From: Candidatus Wallbacteria bacterium
Lineage (GTDB): Bacteria > Muiribacteriota > UBA6191 > JACPRK01
Assembly: GCA_016213845.1 (NCBI GenBank)
Contig: JACQZN010000036.1
Span: 1-64,000 of the forward strand
Length of the DNA stretch: 64,000 nucleotides
Direction: 5' to 3'
Of the stretch, positions 18,886-27,343 are shown one piece after another; within the stretch, counting starts at the first letter, position 1; each line of letters opens with the position of its first letter. The position numbers and the translations under genes were made by a program. Under the pieces are notes generated by a model. It worked only from the letters and a program-made list of their open reading frames with translations. It searched no databases and had not been told where the DNA came from.

Positions 18886-19017
18886 CGGCATGCCCTTCCC
18901 GGAGTTCAACTGTTTCCCTTCGCGCCCAGCGCGCAGCACGGCATCCAGGCCTGGATTGCCCGATCTACTTATCGGGTGATCGGGCCGAAGGGGATGAACG
19001 GGGGAAGATGGATTCAT

Positions 19018-19239
19018 TCACTGTCCCACGGGCTCGGCGGAGAGACCGGGCGCCCCCCGGGCGCGTCCGAGCTGGGCAGGCTTGCGGCTCCTGTCCCCCG
19101 GCGCAACTCCGCAGGTCAGGGAGGTGGTAGCTTTGCCCGGGTGGGTCCACCGCCCCGCAAGCCCCCACGGCGGTGGCCCAGGGCCTTCCAAGCACTCAGG
19201 GGAGCTGACCGCCAGCCGGTCGAGGCGCACCGCAATCAC
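19018..19239. other. Intergenic region without recognisable gene
   Basis: This is the divergent space between the giant lipoprotein gene (start 18885) and the ABC transporter unit. The ORF extensions here have no protein-like character. A GC-rich inverted stretch (CCGGGCGCCCCCCGGGCG) lies near 19048. Promoter signals begin at 19240. Confidence 0.5.
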
Positions 19240-19269
19240 TTTGACCTCAAACGAGTCGCCTGCTACCAT
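19240..19269 (+). promoter_or_regulatory. Promoter with MarR-type operator upstream of the ABC transporter/antiporter unit
   Basis: The operator TTTGACCTCAAA (19240-19251) contains the -35 box TTGACC; a 17-bp spacer leads to the -10 box TACCAT (19264-19269). Repressor bound here would cover the -35 box. The same half-sites occur at 25337, 25447 and 28856. Confidence 0.65.
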
Positions 19270-19288
19270 GAGCTTCGCCGGTGCTCTC

Positions 19289-19444
19289 ATGGATGAATCG
19301 ACCTGCTACATGAACGCATTGCTCCACGAGCTGCGCGGTCTCATCGGGAAGCTCGACCTTCCGGAGGCTCTGGACCGACGCCTCGAGCACGTGCTGACTT
19401 CGTTGCAAAGCGCCCGCACGCTCTTGCCCGGGGAGACGAAGTGA
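19289..19444 (+). CDS. Small ORF, first gene of the ABC transporter unit
   Basis: A 51-residue frame from ATG 19289 (or 58 from ATG 19268, which would overlap the -10 box) encodes an acidic-basic helical peptide with NALLHELRGLIGKLDL and RRLEHVLTSLQSARTLL, two amphipathic helices. Its stop overlaps the GTG of the next gene by 4 nt, which supports real translation and coupling. I do not recognise it; there is no strong ribosome binding site, and the transcript leader would be short if the promoter at 19241 is right. Confidence 0.5.
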   Translation: MDESTCYMNALLHELRGLIGKLDLPEALDRRLEHVLTSLQSARTLLPGETK

Positions 19445-20766
19445 GCTGGCCATCGTGCCCGGGCAACGCCGGAGGCCTCCCGGGCGCCATTCTCCTCGCC
19501 ATCTGCCTGCTCTCGCAGACGGGATGCTCGTCCGCACCCACGGCCAAGGACTCGGGGGCCGAACAGGTCCTGGTCGTCAAGATCGCCAAGCTGCCCGGTG
19601 GGCCGGAGGCCTGGGAGAGGCTGCTCGACGGCTTTCGCGCCGAGCACGCCGGCCTGGCCGTGCACACCGAGTGGCTGCCGAACGCCAGCGACGAACAGCA
19701 CCTGTTCTACGTGATCAACCTGGAAGCCGGAGCCGCAGACTTCGACGTCTTCGCCCTGGACGTGGTCTGGGTGCAGGAGTTCGCCCGCGCCGGATGGCTT
19801 CTGGACTTGACGGAGCGGTTGACGTCCGATGAGGTGAGGCTGCTCCGGGACGACTACTTCCGAGGCGCCGCCGCTTGCAGCTTCCTGGACGGCCGATGCT
19901 ACGCCATTCCATGGTTCACCGACGCCGGTCTGCTCTACTATCGCGAGGACCTGCTGAGCCGGTACGGCCTCTCGCCCCCTCGCACCTGGGACGAGCTGGC
20001 GCGCCAGGCCCAGCTTGTCCGCAAGAGGCAGGGCGACCCTGCTCTGGCGGGATTCCTCTTCCAGGGCAAGCAATACGAGGGGCTCGTCTGTGCCGCTCTC
20101 GAAGTGCTACGCGGTCACGGCGGCGACGTGCTGAGGGGAGGGAAGCCCTCCCTGAACGACCCGGCCTGCGTCCGGGCACTCGAGTTTCTGAGAGAGCTGG
20201 TCGTCTCGGACGTCAGCCCGCCGATGGTCCGCAGCGCGGACGAAGAGGCTACTCGACGGCTGTTTGGTGACGGCAAGGCCGTGTTTCTGCGCAACTGGCC
20301 CTACGCGTGGACGCTCTTCCAGGCCCCGGGCAGCGCGGTGAGAGGCAAAGTCGGCATCGCGCGAGTACCGGCGCAACCCGGAGCCGCCAGCGCCCCGACG
20401 CTGGGAGGATGGCAGTTCGGAGTGAACCGCAACAGCCGCCGGCCCGGACCTGCGGTGGAGCTGGTTCGCTACTTCATGAGGCCCGACATCCAACGCCGGC
20501 TCGTGCTGGAGCTGGGCCTCACCTCTCCGAGGAGATCGGTGCTGCGCAACCCCGAAATCCTCGCCGCCAATCCCTTCCTCGGAAAGCTGGTCGAGAGTCT
20601 GGAGTCGGCCTGTCCCAGGCCGCTTTCTCCCTACTACCTCGCCATTTCACACGAGCTGCAGTCCGCCTTCAGCGGCGTCGTGGCGGGAATCCGTCAACCT
20701 GCGCCGGCCTTGGCGCAGGCGCAGCGCCGAATCGAAGGCATCCTGGCACAGGAGGCCGCCCGATGA
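19441..20766 (+). CDS. ABC transporter extracellular solute-binding lipoprotein, family 1 (sugar type)
   Basis: The 441-residue protein begins at GTG 19441 and has a lipoprotein signal (AICLLSQTGCSS). Its layout is that of MalE/TreS-type binding proteins: a KLPGGPEAWERLLDGFRAEHAG opening, DFDVFALDVVWVQEFARAGWL, then AIPWFTDAGLLYYREDLL with the aromatic sugar-contact region, and the late NSRRPGPAVELVRYFM hinge helix. It captures a sugar or a sugar-like osmolyte in the periplasm and hands it to the two permeases that follow with 4-nt overlaps. The substrate is not decided; trehalose/maltose-type oligosaccharides are the commonest in the group. Confidence 0.88.
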   Translation: MSWPSCPGNAGGLPGAILLAICLLSQTGCSSAPTAKDSGAEQVLVVKIAKLPGGPEAWERLLDGFRAEHAGLAVHTEWLPNASDEQHLFYVINLEAGAADFDVFALDVVWVQEFARAGWLLDLTERLTSDEVRLLRDDYFRGAAACSFLDGRCYAIPWFTDAGLLYYREDLLSRYGLSPPRTWDELARQAQLVRKRQGDPALAGFLFQGKQYEGLVCAALEVLRGHGGDVLRGGKPSLNDPACVRALEFLRELVVSDVSPPMVRSADEEATRRLFGDGKAVFLRNWPYAWTLFQAPGSAVRGKVGIARVPAQPGAASAPTLGGWQFGVNRNSRRPGPAVELVRYFMRPDIQRRLVLELGLTSPRRSVLRNPEILAANPFLGKLVESLESACPRPLSPYYLAISHELQSAFSGVVAGIRQPAPALAQAQRRIEGILAQEAAR

Positions 20767-21689
20767 CGTCCGCGGAAGAGTCGGCCGGCGCTGTCCAAAC
20801 CCGGCTCGATGCCAGATCGCGCGCCGAAGAACGACTGGGCTGGACGCTGGTGGCTCCCGCTACCTTGGCGATCGCTTGCGTCGCCCTCTACCCCCTGGCG
20901 TGGGTCGTCTGGCTCTCGCTGCGCGACCGGATGATCCTCTTCGGTGTCGACCGCTGGTGCGGGCTGGCGAACTACAGCGCACTGCTCGGTGACGCGCGGT
21001 TCTGGAACGCTCTCTTCAACACCGGGCTCTTCACGGTTGAAACAGTCGCTGTCGAGCTGGTGGGCGGTCTGGCCATTGCACTCGTGCTGAATTGCAGTTT
21101 CCCGGGCCGCGGATTGGCGAGAGCCGCGGTGTTGATCCCGTGGGCGATTCCTACGGTCGTTTCGGCGCGGATGTTCGAATGGATGTACAACTCCGAAGCG
21201 GGCGTTGTGAACTACGTGCTGCGAGCGTCGGGGCTCGTCACCGGACCCGTGGACTGGCTCGGCGATCCCTTCTGGGCCTTCCAGGCCGCGGTACTGGTGG
21301 ACGTCTGGAAGACGACCCCTTTCGTGGCGCTGCTTCTGCTGGCCGGGCTGCAAGTCATCCCCGAGGAGCTCTACGAGGCTGCACGCGTCGATGGCGCAGG
21401 CGCAGTCTCACGCTTCCTCCATGTGACGCTGCCGTTGCTACGGCCGGCCCTCTTGACCGCCGCGCTGTTCCGCGCCCTCGACGCCTTCCGCGTCTTCGAT
21501 GCGATCTACGTCCTCACCGGCGGCGGCCCGGCCGACACGACGGAGACACTATCGCTCTACACTTACAAAGTTCTCTTCCAGACGATGCAGTTCGGGTTGG
21601 GCTCGGCGCTGGGAGTCGTGACCTTCCTTTGCGTCGTGGCGATCAGCGCCGTCTTTGTCCGATTGATGGCGCTGGAGGGCGTGCGATGA
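20763..21689 (+). CDS. Sugar ABC transporter permease, MalF-like
   Basis: ATG 20763 overlaps the upstream stop (ATGA); the ORF track starts far too early in this frame. The 308-residue product has six or so membrane helices and the cytoplasmic EAA loop EAARVDGAGAVSRFLHVTLPLLRP that docks the ATPase, followed by LTGGGPADTTETLSLYTY typical of MalF/UgpA-type subunits. It forms the channel with the next gene product. Confidence 0.9.
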   Translation: MTSAEESAGAVQTRLDARSRAEERLGWTLVAPATLAIACVALYPLAWVVWLSLRDRMILFGVDRWCGLANYSALLGDARFWNALFNTGLFTVETVAVELVGGLAIALVLNCSFPGRGLARAAVLIPWAIPTVVSARMFEWMYNSEAGVVNYVLRASGLVTGPVDWLGDPFWAFQAAVLVDVWKTTPFVALLLLAGLQVIPEELYEAARVDGAGAVSRFLHVTLPLLRPALLTAALFRALDAFRVFDAIYVLTGGGPADTTETLSLYTYKVLFQTMQFGLGSALGVVTFLCVVAISAVFVRLMALEGVR

Positions 21690-22504
21690 GCCTCGGTCGC
21701 CTCGGGCTGGCCGCAGCGCTGGCGGTGATCGTCGCCTTCTGTACGGCCCCCTTCGCCTGGCAGGCGATCACCTCCCTGAAACCTGAGGCGGAGCTCATGC
21801 GCCTGCCTCCAGTGCTGCCGACGGTGCCGACGATCGAGCACTACCGGGAAGTCTTCGAGGGCCGGCCCTTTCTGCGCATCTTGCTCAACAGCCTGGGAGT
21901 GGCCGGGCTCACCACGATCCTGTGTCTCTTCATCGGCAGCTTCGCCGCCTACGCTCTGGCCAAGCTTCGATTCCGGGGCAAGGGGCTGTTGCTGACCGCC
22001 GTACTATCGGTGTCGATGTTTCCGGCGATCGCGACGGTGAGCCCGCTCTATCTCCTGATCCGCGCCCTCGGACTCCGCGACACCTGGGCCGCGCTGGTCG
22101 CCACGTACACGACCTTCGCATTGCCCCTGACGATCTACGTCCTGACGAACTTCTTCCGCGAGATTCCCGACGAGCTGCGAGAGTCCGCACAGGTCGACGG
22201 CTGCACGCCCCTGGGTGCCTTCATCCGGGTGATCCTGCCCCTGGCCACCCCGGGAATGTTCACGACCGCCATTCTGGTCTTCATCTTCGCATGGAACGAG
22301 TTCCTCTTCGCGCTCACGTTCACGGCAACCGAAGCGAGCCGTACGGTCCCCGTCGGCATCGCGCTCTTCACGGGCATCCACACCGTCCCCTGGGGCGAGA
22401 TCGCGGCGGCCTCGGTGGTAGTCACGATCCCGCTGGTGGTGCTGGTGCTCGTGTTCCAGCGACGCATCGTGGCGGGTCTCACGGCCGGAGCCGTGAAGGG
22501 ATGA
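21686..22504 (+). CDS. Sugar ABC transporter permease, MalG-like
   Basis: ATG 21686 again overlaps the previous stop by 4 nt. The 272-residue product has six hydrophobic segments, the MalG-type opening SLKPEAELMRLPP, the EAA-like loop ESAQVDGCTPLGAFIRVILPLATPG and the FAWNEFLFALTFT helix. No ATP-binding subunit follows, so this transporter must borrow a shared MsmK/UgpC-type ATPase from elsewhere. Instead, the next gene is a cation antiporter 22 nt on. Confidence 0.9.
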   Translation: MSLGRLGLAAALAVIVAFCTAPFAWQAITSLKPEAELMRLPPVLPTVPTIEHYREVFEGRPFLRILLNSLGVAGLTTILCLFIGSFAAYALAKLRFRGKGLLLTAVLSVSMFPAIATVSPLYLLIRALGLRDTWAALVATYTTFALPLTIYVLTNFFREIPDELRESAQVDGCTPLGAFIRVILPLATPGMFTTAILVFIFAWNEFLFALTFTATEASRTVPVGIALFTGIHTVPWGEIAAASVVVTIPLVVLVLVFQRRIVAGLTAGAVKG

Positions 22505-22526
22505 TCCCGATGGAAGGAGCGGCGGC

Positions 22527-23738
22527 GTGCACACCCTGACGTTGTTCGGAGCCATGGTCCTGGCGGCGCTGCTGGCGGGCAAGGCCGCCGGTCTGCTGCG
22601 AGCTCCCAAGGTGACGGGCTACCTGCTGGCGGGACTGGCTCTCGGGCCTTCCGGGCTCGCCGTGGTCTCCGGAACGGCGACCGCACAGATGGGACTGCTG
22701 AGTCAGCTCGCCATCGCCCTGATCCTCTTCGACATCGGTGGCGAGTTCGACCCGGCCACCATCGAACGCCATGGCGGCCGCGGCCTTCGAGTCGCGCTGG
22801 TAGAAACTGCCATCACGGGCGTACTGGTGTTCTCGCTCACGATGGCCGCCGGGGCATCGCCAGCCGTTGCGGCCATGCTGGCGGCGCTCGCCCTGGAAAC
22901 GTCTCCTTCGGCGACAATCCTGGTGGTCAAGGAGTTCCAGGCCAAGGGACTCGTCACCTCGACGCTGCTCGCGGCGGTTGCGGCAGACATCCTGATCGCT
23001 GTCACGGCTTTTCACATAGTGCTGGTCATCGCCGGGCTCGCTACCCTGCCAGCAGCGCTATGGGCCGTTGGAGGGAGCATTCTGGTCGGCTCCGCGGCCG
23101 GTTGGCTGCTCGGCAGGATTGGACAGGCGCTCCCCAAGGACCCCGAGCTCCTACTGCTCGGATTCGGGCTGCTGCTCCTGACCCGGGGTGCCTCAAACAC
23201 GCTCGGTGTCTCGGGCATGCTCGCCATCTTCGTCGCCGGGGCCGTGACGGCCGGGTTCGGCGAAGTTCGCGCCCGCATCTTTCACATCCTCAAGCCCATC
23301 TCTGGCGTGCTCTACGCCCTCTTCTTCGTTCTCGCGGGGGCCAGCCTTCACCTGGATCTGCTGCCCGCCGTGGGTGTGGTCGGCGCGTCCTACGCCGCAG
23401 GACGGCTGGCAGGCAAGCTGCTCGGAGGATTCGCGGGGGCCGCGCTGCACCGGCGAAGCATGCCCCGATGGAAGACTCTCCCCCTGGGGCTCGTCTCTCA
23501 CGCCGGTGTGGCCATTGGGCTGGCGATGAGCCTGCAGCGTCACGCGCCCGACCTCTTGCCGACCGTGCAAGTCATCGTCTTGGCGTCCGTTGTCGTCTTC
23601 GAGCTTCTCGGACCGGTAGCGACCAAGGTCTGCCTGTCAATGGCCCAAGAAGCAGGACGCTCCACGGACGAGTTCGATCTGGATGTCCTCGACGAGAATG
23701 GCCATCCACCGGTTCCCGAAGGAGGGAAGTCGACTTGA
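22527..23738 (+). CDS. Monovalent cation:proton antiporter, CPA2 (KefB/NapA-like) family
   Basis: GTG 22527 lies 7 nt after AAGGAG. The 403-residue protein has about twelve hydrophobic segments and the CPA2 pattern: APKVTGYLLAGLALGPSGL, ALILFDIGGEFD, the unwound-helix region ALETSPSATILVVKEFQAKG and an AADIL motif where the transported ions bind. It would exchange K+ or Na+ for H+ across the inner membrane. There is no C-terminal TrkA-N domain, so it is a short form without the usual NAD-binding control. It is translationally linked (TTGA overlap) to the secreted protein that follows. Confidence 0.88.
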   Translation: MHTLTLFGAMVLAALLAGKAAGLLRAPKVTGYLLAGLALGPSGLAVVSGTATAQMGLLSQLAIALILFDIGGEFDPATIERHGGRGLRVALVETAITGVLVFSLTMAAGASPAVAAMLAALALETSPSATILVVKEFQAKGLVTSTLLAAVAADILIAVTAFHIVLVIAGLATLPAALWAVGGSILVGSAAGWLLGRIGQALPKDPELLLLGFGLLLLTRGASNTLGVSGMLAIFVAGAVTAGFGEVRARIFHILKPISGVLYALFFVLAGASLHLDLLPAVGVVGASYAAGRLAGKLLGGFAGAALHRRSMPRWKTLPLGLVSHAGVAIGLAMSLQRHAPDLLPTVQVIVLASVVVFELLGPVATKVCLSMAQEAGRSTDEFDLDVLDENGHPPVPEGGKST

Positions 23739-24520
23739 AGCGCCTTTCACCTGTCGCGATGGCCGTCCTGCTCACCTGGCCTGCGCTCGGGTCGCCGCCC
23801 CCGGCGCCGGTCCAATCCCAGCACATCACCCTGGGCGATGCCCAGGTCCAGGCCGGACAGCCGGTCAAGCTCACCCTGCCGGCCGGGTCTTTCGAGCGCC
23901 TGGAGTCGGCAATGCGCGGGCTGATGCCTCAGCCGGGTTCCGCGGACGCGTCGGTCGTGACTTCGCTTCCCCGACTGAGGCTGGTCTGGAGCTCCCCGGG
24001 CAGGCAACCGGAGACTTTCGTCGTGGCGGGCGACGCGCTGTCCCTGCCTGTCGCGGCGGACCTGAGCGCCACCTACTTCTACCACCTGGAAGCCAGGCCA
24101 CCGGAGGGGCTCTTGTTTCTCCGTGTTCCAGCGCCCGGTCTCGAGTTTCGCATCGACGCCGTCTTGGCCGGTGGCCCCGCGGTGCTCGAGGCCCCGGGGG
24201 ACCAGGAGGGCGTCTTCGGGGAGACAATCCCCCTGCGCATCCGGCTTGCCGATCCCTCGGCCGTCGGCCAGGTCGAGCTCCACCACCGTCTCGCACAGTC
24301 ATCCGGCTGGAGCATGACGCCCATGGAGCTCTCCGAGGGCACGCAGAACAACGGCATCTGGACCGCGAACCTGGTCCGCCCGCTCGGAGAGCACCCGTTC
24401 ATCGAGTACTACATCACGGCCCGGAATCTAGCCGGGCGGGCCACCGAGATCGGGACTGTCGAGAAGCCGCATCGGATCGTCGTCCAGAAGCCCGAGGTCC
24501 CGCCGGGCCTGGAGCCATGA
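23735..24520 (+). CDS. Secreted beta-rich protein, paralog of the product of 27340-28248
   Basis: The start is TTG 23735, with GGAGGG 8 nt upstream and a 4-nt overlap with the antiporter stop; no ATG is suitable. The 261-residue product has a signal peptide (MKRLSPVAMAVLLTWPALGS) and a beta-sandwich-like body ending with FGETIPLRIRLADPSAVGQV and an EHPFIEYYITARNLAGRATEI stretch. The same pattern (FGERVPIRMRI, EAFIEYWADIEDVTGNRSSY) occurs in the gene before the ClC channel, so the two are paralogs, each next to an ion transporter. I recognise no named family; a periplasmic accessory role is inferred from context only. Confidence 0.75.
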   Translation: MKRLSPVAMAVLLTWPALGSPPPAPVQSQHITLGDAQVQAGQPVKLTLPAGSFERLESAMRGLMPQPGSADASVVTSLPRLRLVWSSPGRQPETFVVAGDALSLPVAADLSATYFYHLEARPPEGLLFLRVPAPGLEFRIDAVLAGGPAVLEAPGDQEGVFGETIPLRIRLADPSAVGQVELHHRLAQSSGWSMTPMELSEGTQNNGIWTANLVRPLGEHPFIEYYITARNLAGRATEIGTVEKPHRIVVQKPEVPPGLEP

Positions 24521-24561
24521 ACTGAGGCCACCGCGTCCGGACCCGGCTCTGCCCGCGGGTT

Positions 24562-25332
24562 CTACCAGGAATGTCGCGTGCCCATGCGCCGCCAGATCGC
24601 CTTGAGCGCGCGCCTGCCAGACGGGGGCTTCAGGGCGGACGGGACGCCGGCAGCGCGCAATCGAACATCCAGTGAGGGCTCTATCTTACGAACTCTGTCC
24701 ATCGCTCCGATGGCGCTCTTCCAGCCTGTGAAACTCCCGTATCGGAGCCTGAACCTGCCGGATCTTCGCACCGGGATGGGCGAAAAGGACTGACCCGGAA
24801 TCCCGAGCGCGACTCCCAGGTGAACCGCGGCTTCGGCGCTCGCAAAGGTACCTATCTCGAGTGATATCGAGCCAGCTCCGGTACGCGGTTCAACGCTACT
24901 CGCGGTTGCCGGCGCATGAGCGCCTCGGTCGGACGAAACCGGAAGGGACGAGCTCGCCCGTGCGCCGAGCGAGCGCGCGGGTGTCGGCGCGTTGCGGCCG
25001 CTAGCCGGTGGGGCAGTGCGGTCGACAGTCGAAGTGGCGATGGGAGAGGCGAGCTGTTCAGCGACGGCGAGCGAGCCTGGCGGCTGCAGGCGATTCGACG
25101 AAGACCGCTGGAGCGGCGGGCGCTGCCACCCTCGATCCGCGATGAGGTCGGAAGCGAGCACGGCAGAATAGATCACTATGCATGCCACCACCACCCAGGC
25201 GACGGCAGCCAGCGCCCGATCGAGACTTCGAGACTCCGCCAGCCCCCCGTTCGCGGTAGCGAGCCGCAGCGCCGCCGAGCTGGCGCACCGCCTACGAGCT
25301 GGTCTACCTCGAGTCTCGTCTCCCGAAAGCAT
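24562..25332 (-). CDS. Membrane-anchored protein with SPOR-like C-terminal domain
   Basis: ATG 25332 (MLSGDETRGR) lies only about 12 nt after the predicted transcription start; the ORF track start at 25347 would lie inside the operator. The 256-residue product has an Arg-rich cytoplasmic N-terminus, one membrane helix (AVAWVVVACIVIYSAVLASDLI, about residues 42-63), a Ser/Ala/Pro-rich linker and a C-terminal domain SISLEIGTFASAEAAVHLG...FRLRYGSF resembling SPOR, which binds denuded peptidoglycan at division sites. SPOR is assigned from the GTFASAEAA and RYGSFTG strands only. Two MarR-type palindromes flank its promoter. It is convergent with the secreted protein gene at 24520. Confidence 0.65.
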   Translation of the reverse strand: MLSGDETRGRPARRRCASSAALRLATANGGLAESRSLDRALAAVAWVVVACIVIYSAVLASDLIADRGWQRPPLQRSSSNRLQPPGSLAVAEQLASPIATSTVDRTAPPASGRNAPTPARSLGARASSSLPVSSDRGAHAPATASSVEPRTGAGSISLEIGTFASAEAAVHLGVALGIPGQSFSPIPVRRSGRFRLRYGSFTGWKSAIGAMDRVRKIEPSLDVRLRAAGVPSALKPPSGRRALKAIWRRMGTRHSW

Positions 25333-25336
25333 CTTG

Positions 25337-25380
25337 TTTGACCTCAAACTACTATAACCTGGCTATCGGCATCCGGTCCA
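25337..25380 (-). promoter_or_regulatory. Promoter with MarR-type operator for the SPOR-like gene
   Basis: On the minus strand a -35-like TGGACC (25380-25375), an 18-bp spacer and TATAGT (25356-25351) precede the operator TTTGAGGTCAAA (25348-25337). The operator would cover the transcription start, a classical repression position. The ATG is at 25332. Confidence 0.6.
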
Positions 25381-25446
25381 CTCGACTTTCGTGGAGTCTG
25401 AGGATGGAAACTTGGAGCGTCACCATGACGACGTCAGGCGAGTCTC

Positions 25447-25460
25447 CTTTGAGCTCAAAG
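25447..25460. promoter_or_regulatory. Perfect 14-bp MarR-type palindrome CTTTGAGCTCAAAG
   Basis: This is identical over 14 bp to the copy upstream of marR. It lies about 100 bp upstream of the operator at 25337 and 78 bp beyond the stop of the ClC gene, with no promoter boxes around it that I trust. It may be an auxiliary operator for looping or cooperative binding at the SPOR-like gene. Confidence 0.55.
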
Positions 25461-25537
25461 CATAGAGCACTTGCCAGGGAAGACATCGATGGCTCTGATA
25501 TCGCCACCGAACGAGCTGTGGCCTGCTCCCGTACCGC

Positions 25538-27343
25538 TCACTCGAAACTCGATCCGGCCGGTTGGCTCGCCCGTCCATGGACCAGAAGCAAGCCTGCGCG
25601 TGTGACAATCCCCTCGACCTGCCGGTTTGACTTACCCGCCTCGACCACGACGATTTCGACCTCGGGATCTTCGAGCGCCACGGCGGCAGCGGAGAGGGAA
25701 TCATCGGGCCTCAAGACCACGGGCCGGCCAGTGACGAACTCGAGTACCGGCTGCTGTTGCAGTTCCGCAAGCTCGCCGGGAGTGAGCCCGCGCAACCACG
25801 CAAATCCCAACACGCCGACGGCGGTCCCGTCCGGGGCGATGACGGGATAGTGGTGGTGCGGGCAGTCCGCGACTCGCTCTCGGGCCTGCTCGAGCGTGAG
25901 CCCCTCCCACAGAACAGGAACGTCTCGCTGCATGGCGTCCCGTACCTGCAGCCCCCCGAAAACAGGCCACGCGAACTCCGAGCGGTGCGCCGGCGATTGG
26001 CTTCGTGACGGCTCCTGGCGGCGATAGAGCGAAGTCCCCGAAGACATCAGAAAAGTGATCGCGCAGACCCACATCGAAGGCACCAGCAGCGTGTAGTTGC
26101 CGGTCATCTCGCTGACCATGATGACCGTCGAGATCGGCGCGTGCGCTATGCCGGCGAAGAACCCGGCCATTCCGACGATGATGAATGACGCCGGGTTGGG
26201 GGCGGCGGCGGGCCACGCGTCGTGGAAAACCATGCCCACGGCGCCGCCGAGGCAGCCGCCAACCACCATGGACGGACCGAACACGCCGCCGGAACCGCCG
26301 GAACCGATACTGCAAGACGTCGTCAGGATGCGCAGCAAGGCAAGCCCGATGAGTGTCGTGGCCGACCGATGCCCGAGTAAGGCTTCTTGCAGCTCGCCGT
26401 ACCCCGTGAACGCCGCCCCCGGAACGAAGAACGCGACGCAACCGGTCAGCAAGCCCCCGAGCGCAGGCGTGATCCAGCGCGGTGTTCCCAATCTTCGGAA
26501 CAGGTCGTGGGCACCGTAAAAGGACTTCACGAAGAGTGCTCCCGTCAACGCGGCAAGCACTGCCAGCAACGAGTACGGGATCAGCTCGACTGGGTTGTGG
26601 AAACCCACATCGGGCACTCGAAACAACGGGCTCCACCCGAAGATCGTCGCGAAGATCGAGTACGCCGTGATGGACGCGACGATCGAGGGCACCAGGACCT
26701 CATGCTCGAGCTCGGCAGAGGCGTACAGAATCTCACCCGCAAAGAGAGCACCCGCCAGCGGAGCCTTGAAAATTGCCCCGACTCCCGCCCCCATTCCTGC
26801 GGCCATCAAGACACGCCGCTCGCGATCGGACAGTCTCAGCGCACGGCCCAGCCAGGACGCAAATCCAGCCCCGATCTGCGCGATCGGACCTTCACGCCCC
26901 CCCGAACCGCCGGTTCCGATGACGATCGCCGCCGTGACCGCCTTCACTACCGGAACCCGCGAGCGAATGAAGCCGTTCTTCCTGTGGTACGCCTCGATCG
27001 CCGCGTCGGTACCGTGCCCCTCTGCCTCAGGCGCGAACCGTTGCACGATCAGTCCACTCGCCAGTCCGCCCAGCGCGGGCACGAGCAAGAACAGCCACGG
27101 ACGGAAGACCGCTTCCGGCAGCTTCATCAGCGCGGGCTCGCCCAACACCTCCGGTGGCGCATATCCGATCACGCTCCCCTGAAACAGCGCCAGGCTGCTC
27201 TGTAACATCACATAGAAGATCACGGCGCCCACACCCGAGGCAGCCCCCGTCACCACCGCCAGCAGGAATTGCCGGCCGAAAGCGCCGATGATGGGCAGTG
27301 TCGGCGAGTTCGAGGTGGTCGCGTGTTCGCCCGGACCGGTCAT
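25538..27343 (-). CDS. ClC-family chloride channel/antiporter with C-terminal CBS pair
   Basis: ATG 27343 overlaps the upstream stop by 4 nt and gives 601 residues; the longer track ORF is not needed. The membrane part (about 1-440) has the ClC signatures GTGGSGGREGPIAQIG, with the gating Glu in GREGP, APLAGALFAGE and GSGGSGGVFGPSMVVGG. The last 150 residues hold two CBS domains (VRDAMQRDVPVLWEG..., LEFVTGRPVVLRPDDSL...) that usually bind nucleotides. Where EcClC has the internal proton glutamate after APLAG, this protein seems to carry Ile, which would fit a channel rather than a Cl-/H+ exchanger; that alignment is from memory. It is the last gene of the marR unit. Confidence 0.92.
   Translation of the reverse strand: MTGPGEHATTSNSPTLPIIGAFGRQFLLAVVTGAASGVGAVIFYVMLQSSLALFQGSVIGYAPPEVLGEPALMKLPEAVFRPWLFLLVPALGGLASGLIVQRFAPEAEGHGTDAAIEAYHRKNGFIRSRVPVVKAVTAAIVIGTGGSGGREGPIAQIGAGFASWLGRALRLSDRERRVLMAAGMGAGVGAIFKAPLAGALFAGEILYASAELEHEVLVPSIVASITAYSIFATIFGWSPLFRVPDVGFHNPVELIPYSLLAVLAALTGALFVKSFYGAHDLFRRLGTPRWITPALGGLLTGCVAFFVPGAAFTGYGELQEALLGHRSATTLIGLALLRILTTSCSIGSGGSGGVFGPSMVVGGCLGGAVGMVFHDAWPAAAPNPASFIIVGMAGFFAGIAHAPISTVIMVSEMTGNYTLLVPSMWVCAITFLMSSGTSLYRRQEPSRSQSPAHRSEFAWPVFGGLQVRDAMQRDVPVLWEGLTLEQARERVADCPHHHYPVIAPDGTAVGVLGFAWLRGLTPGELAELQQQPVLEFVTGRPVVLRPDDSLSAAAVALEDPEVEIVVVEAGKSNRQVEGIVTRAGLLLVHGRASQPAGSSFE

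Noticed and set aside
18886-19017. Longer start for the giant lipoprotein
   Set aside because: It would bury the lipoprotein signal peptide 44 residues inside the protein.
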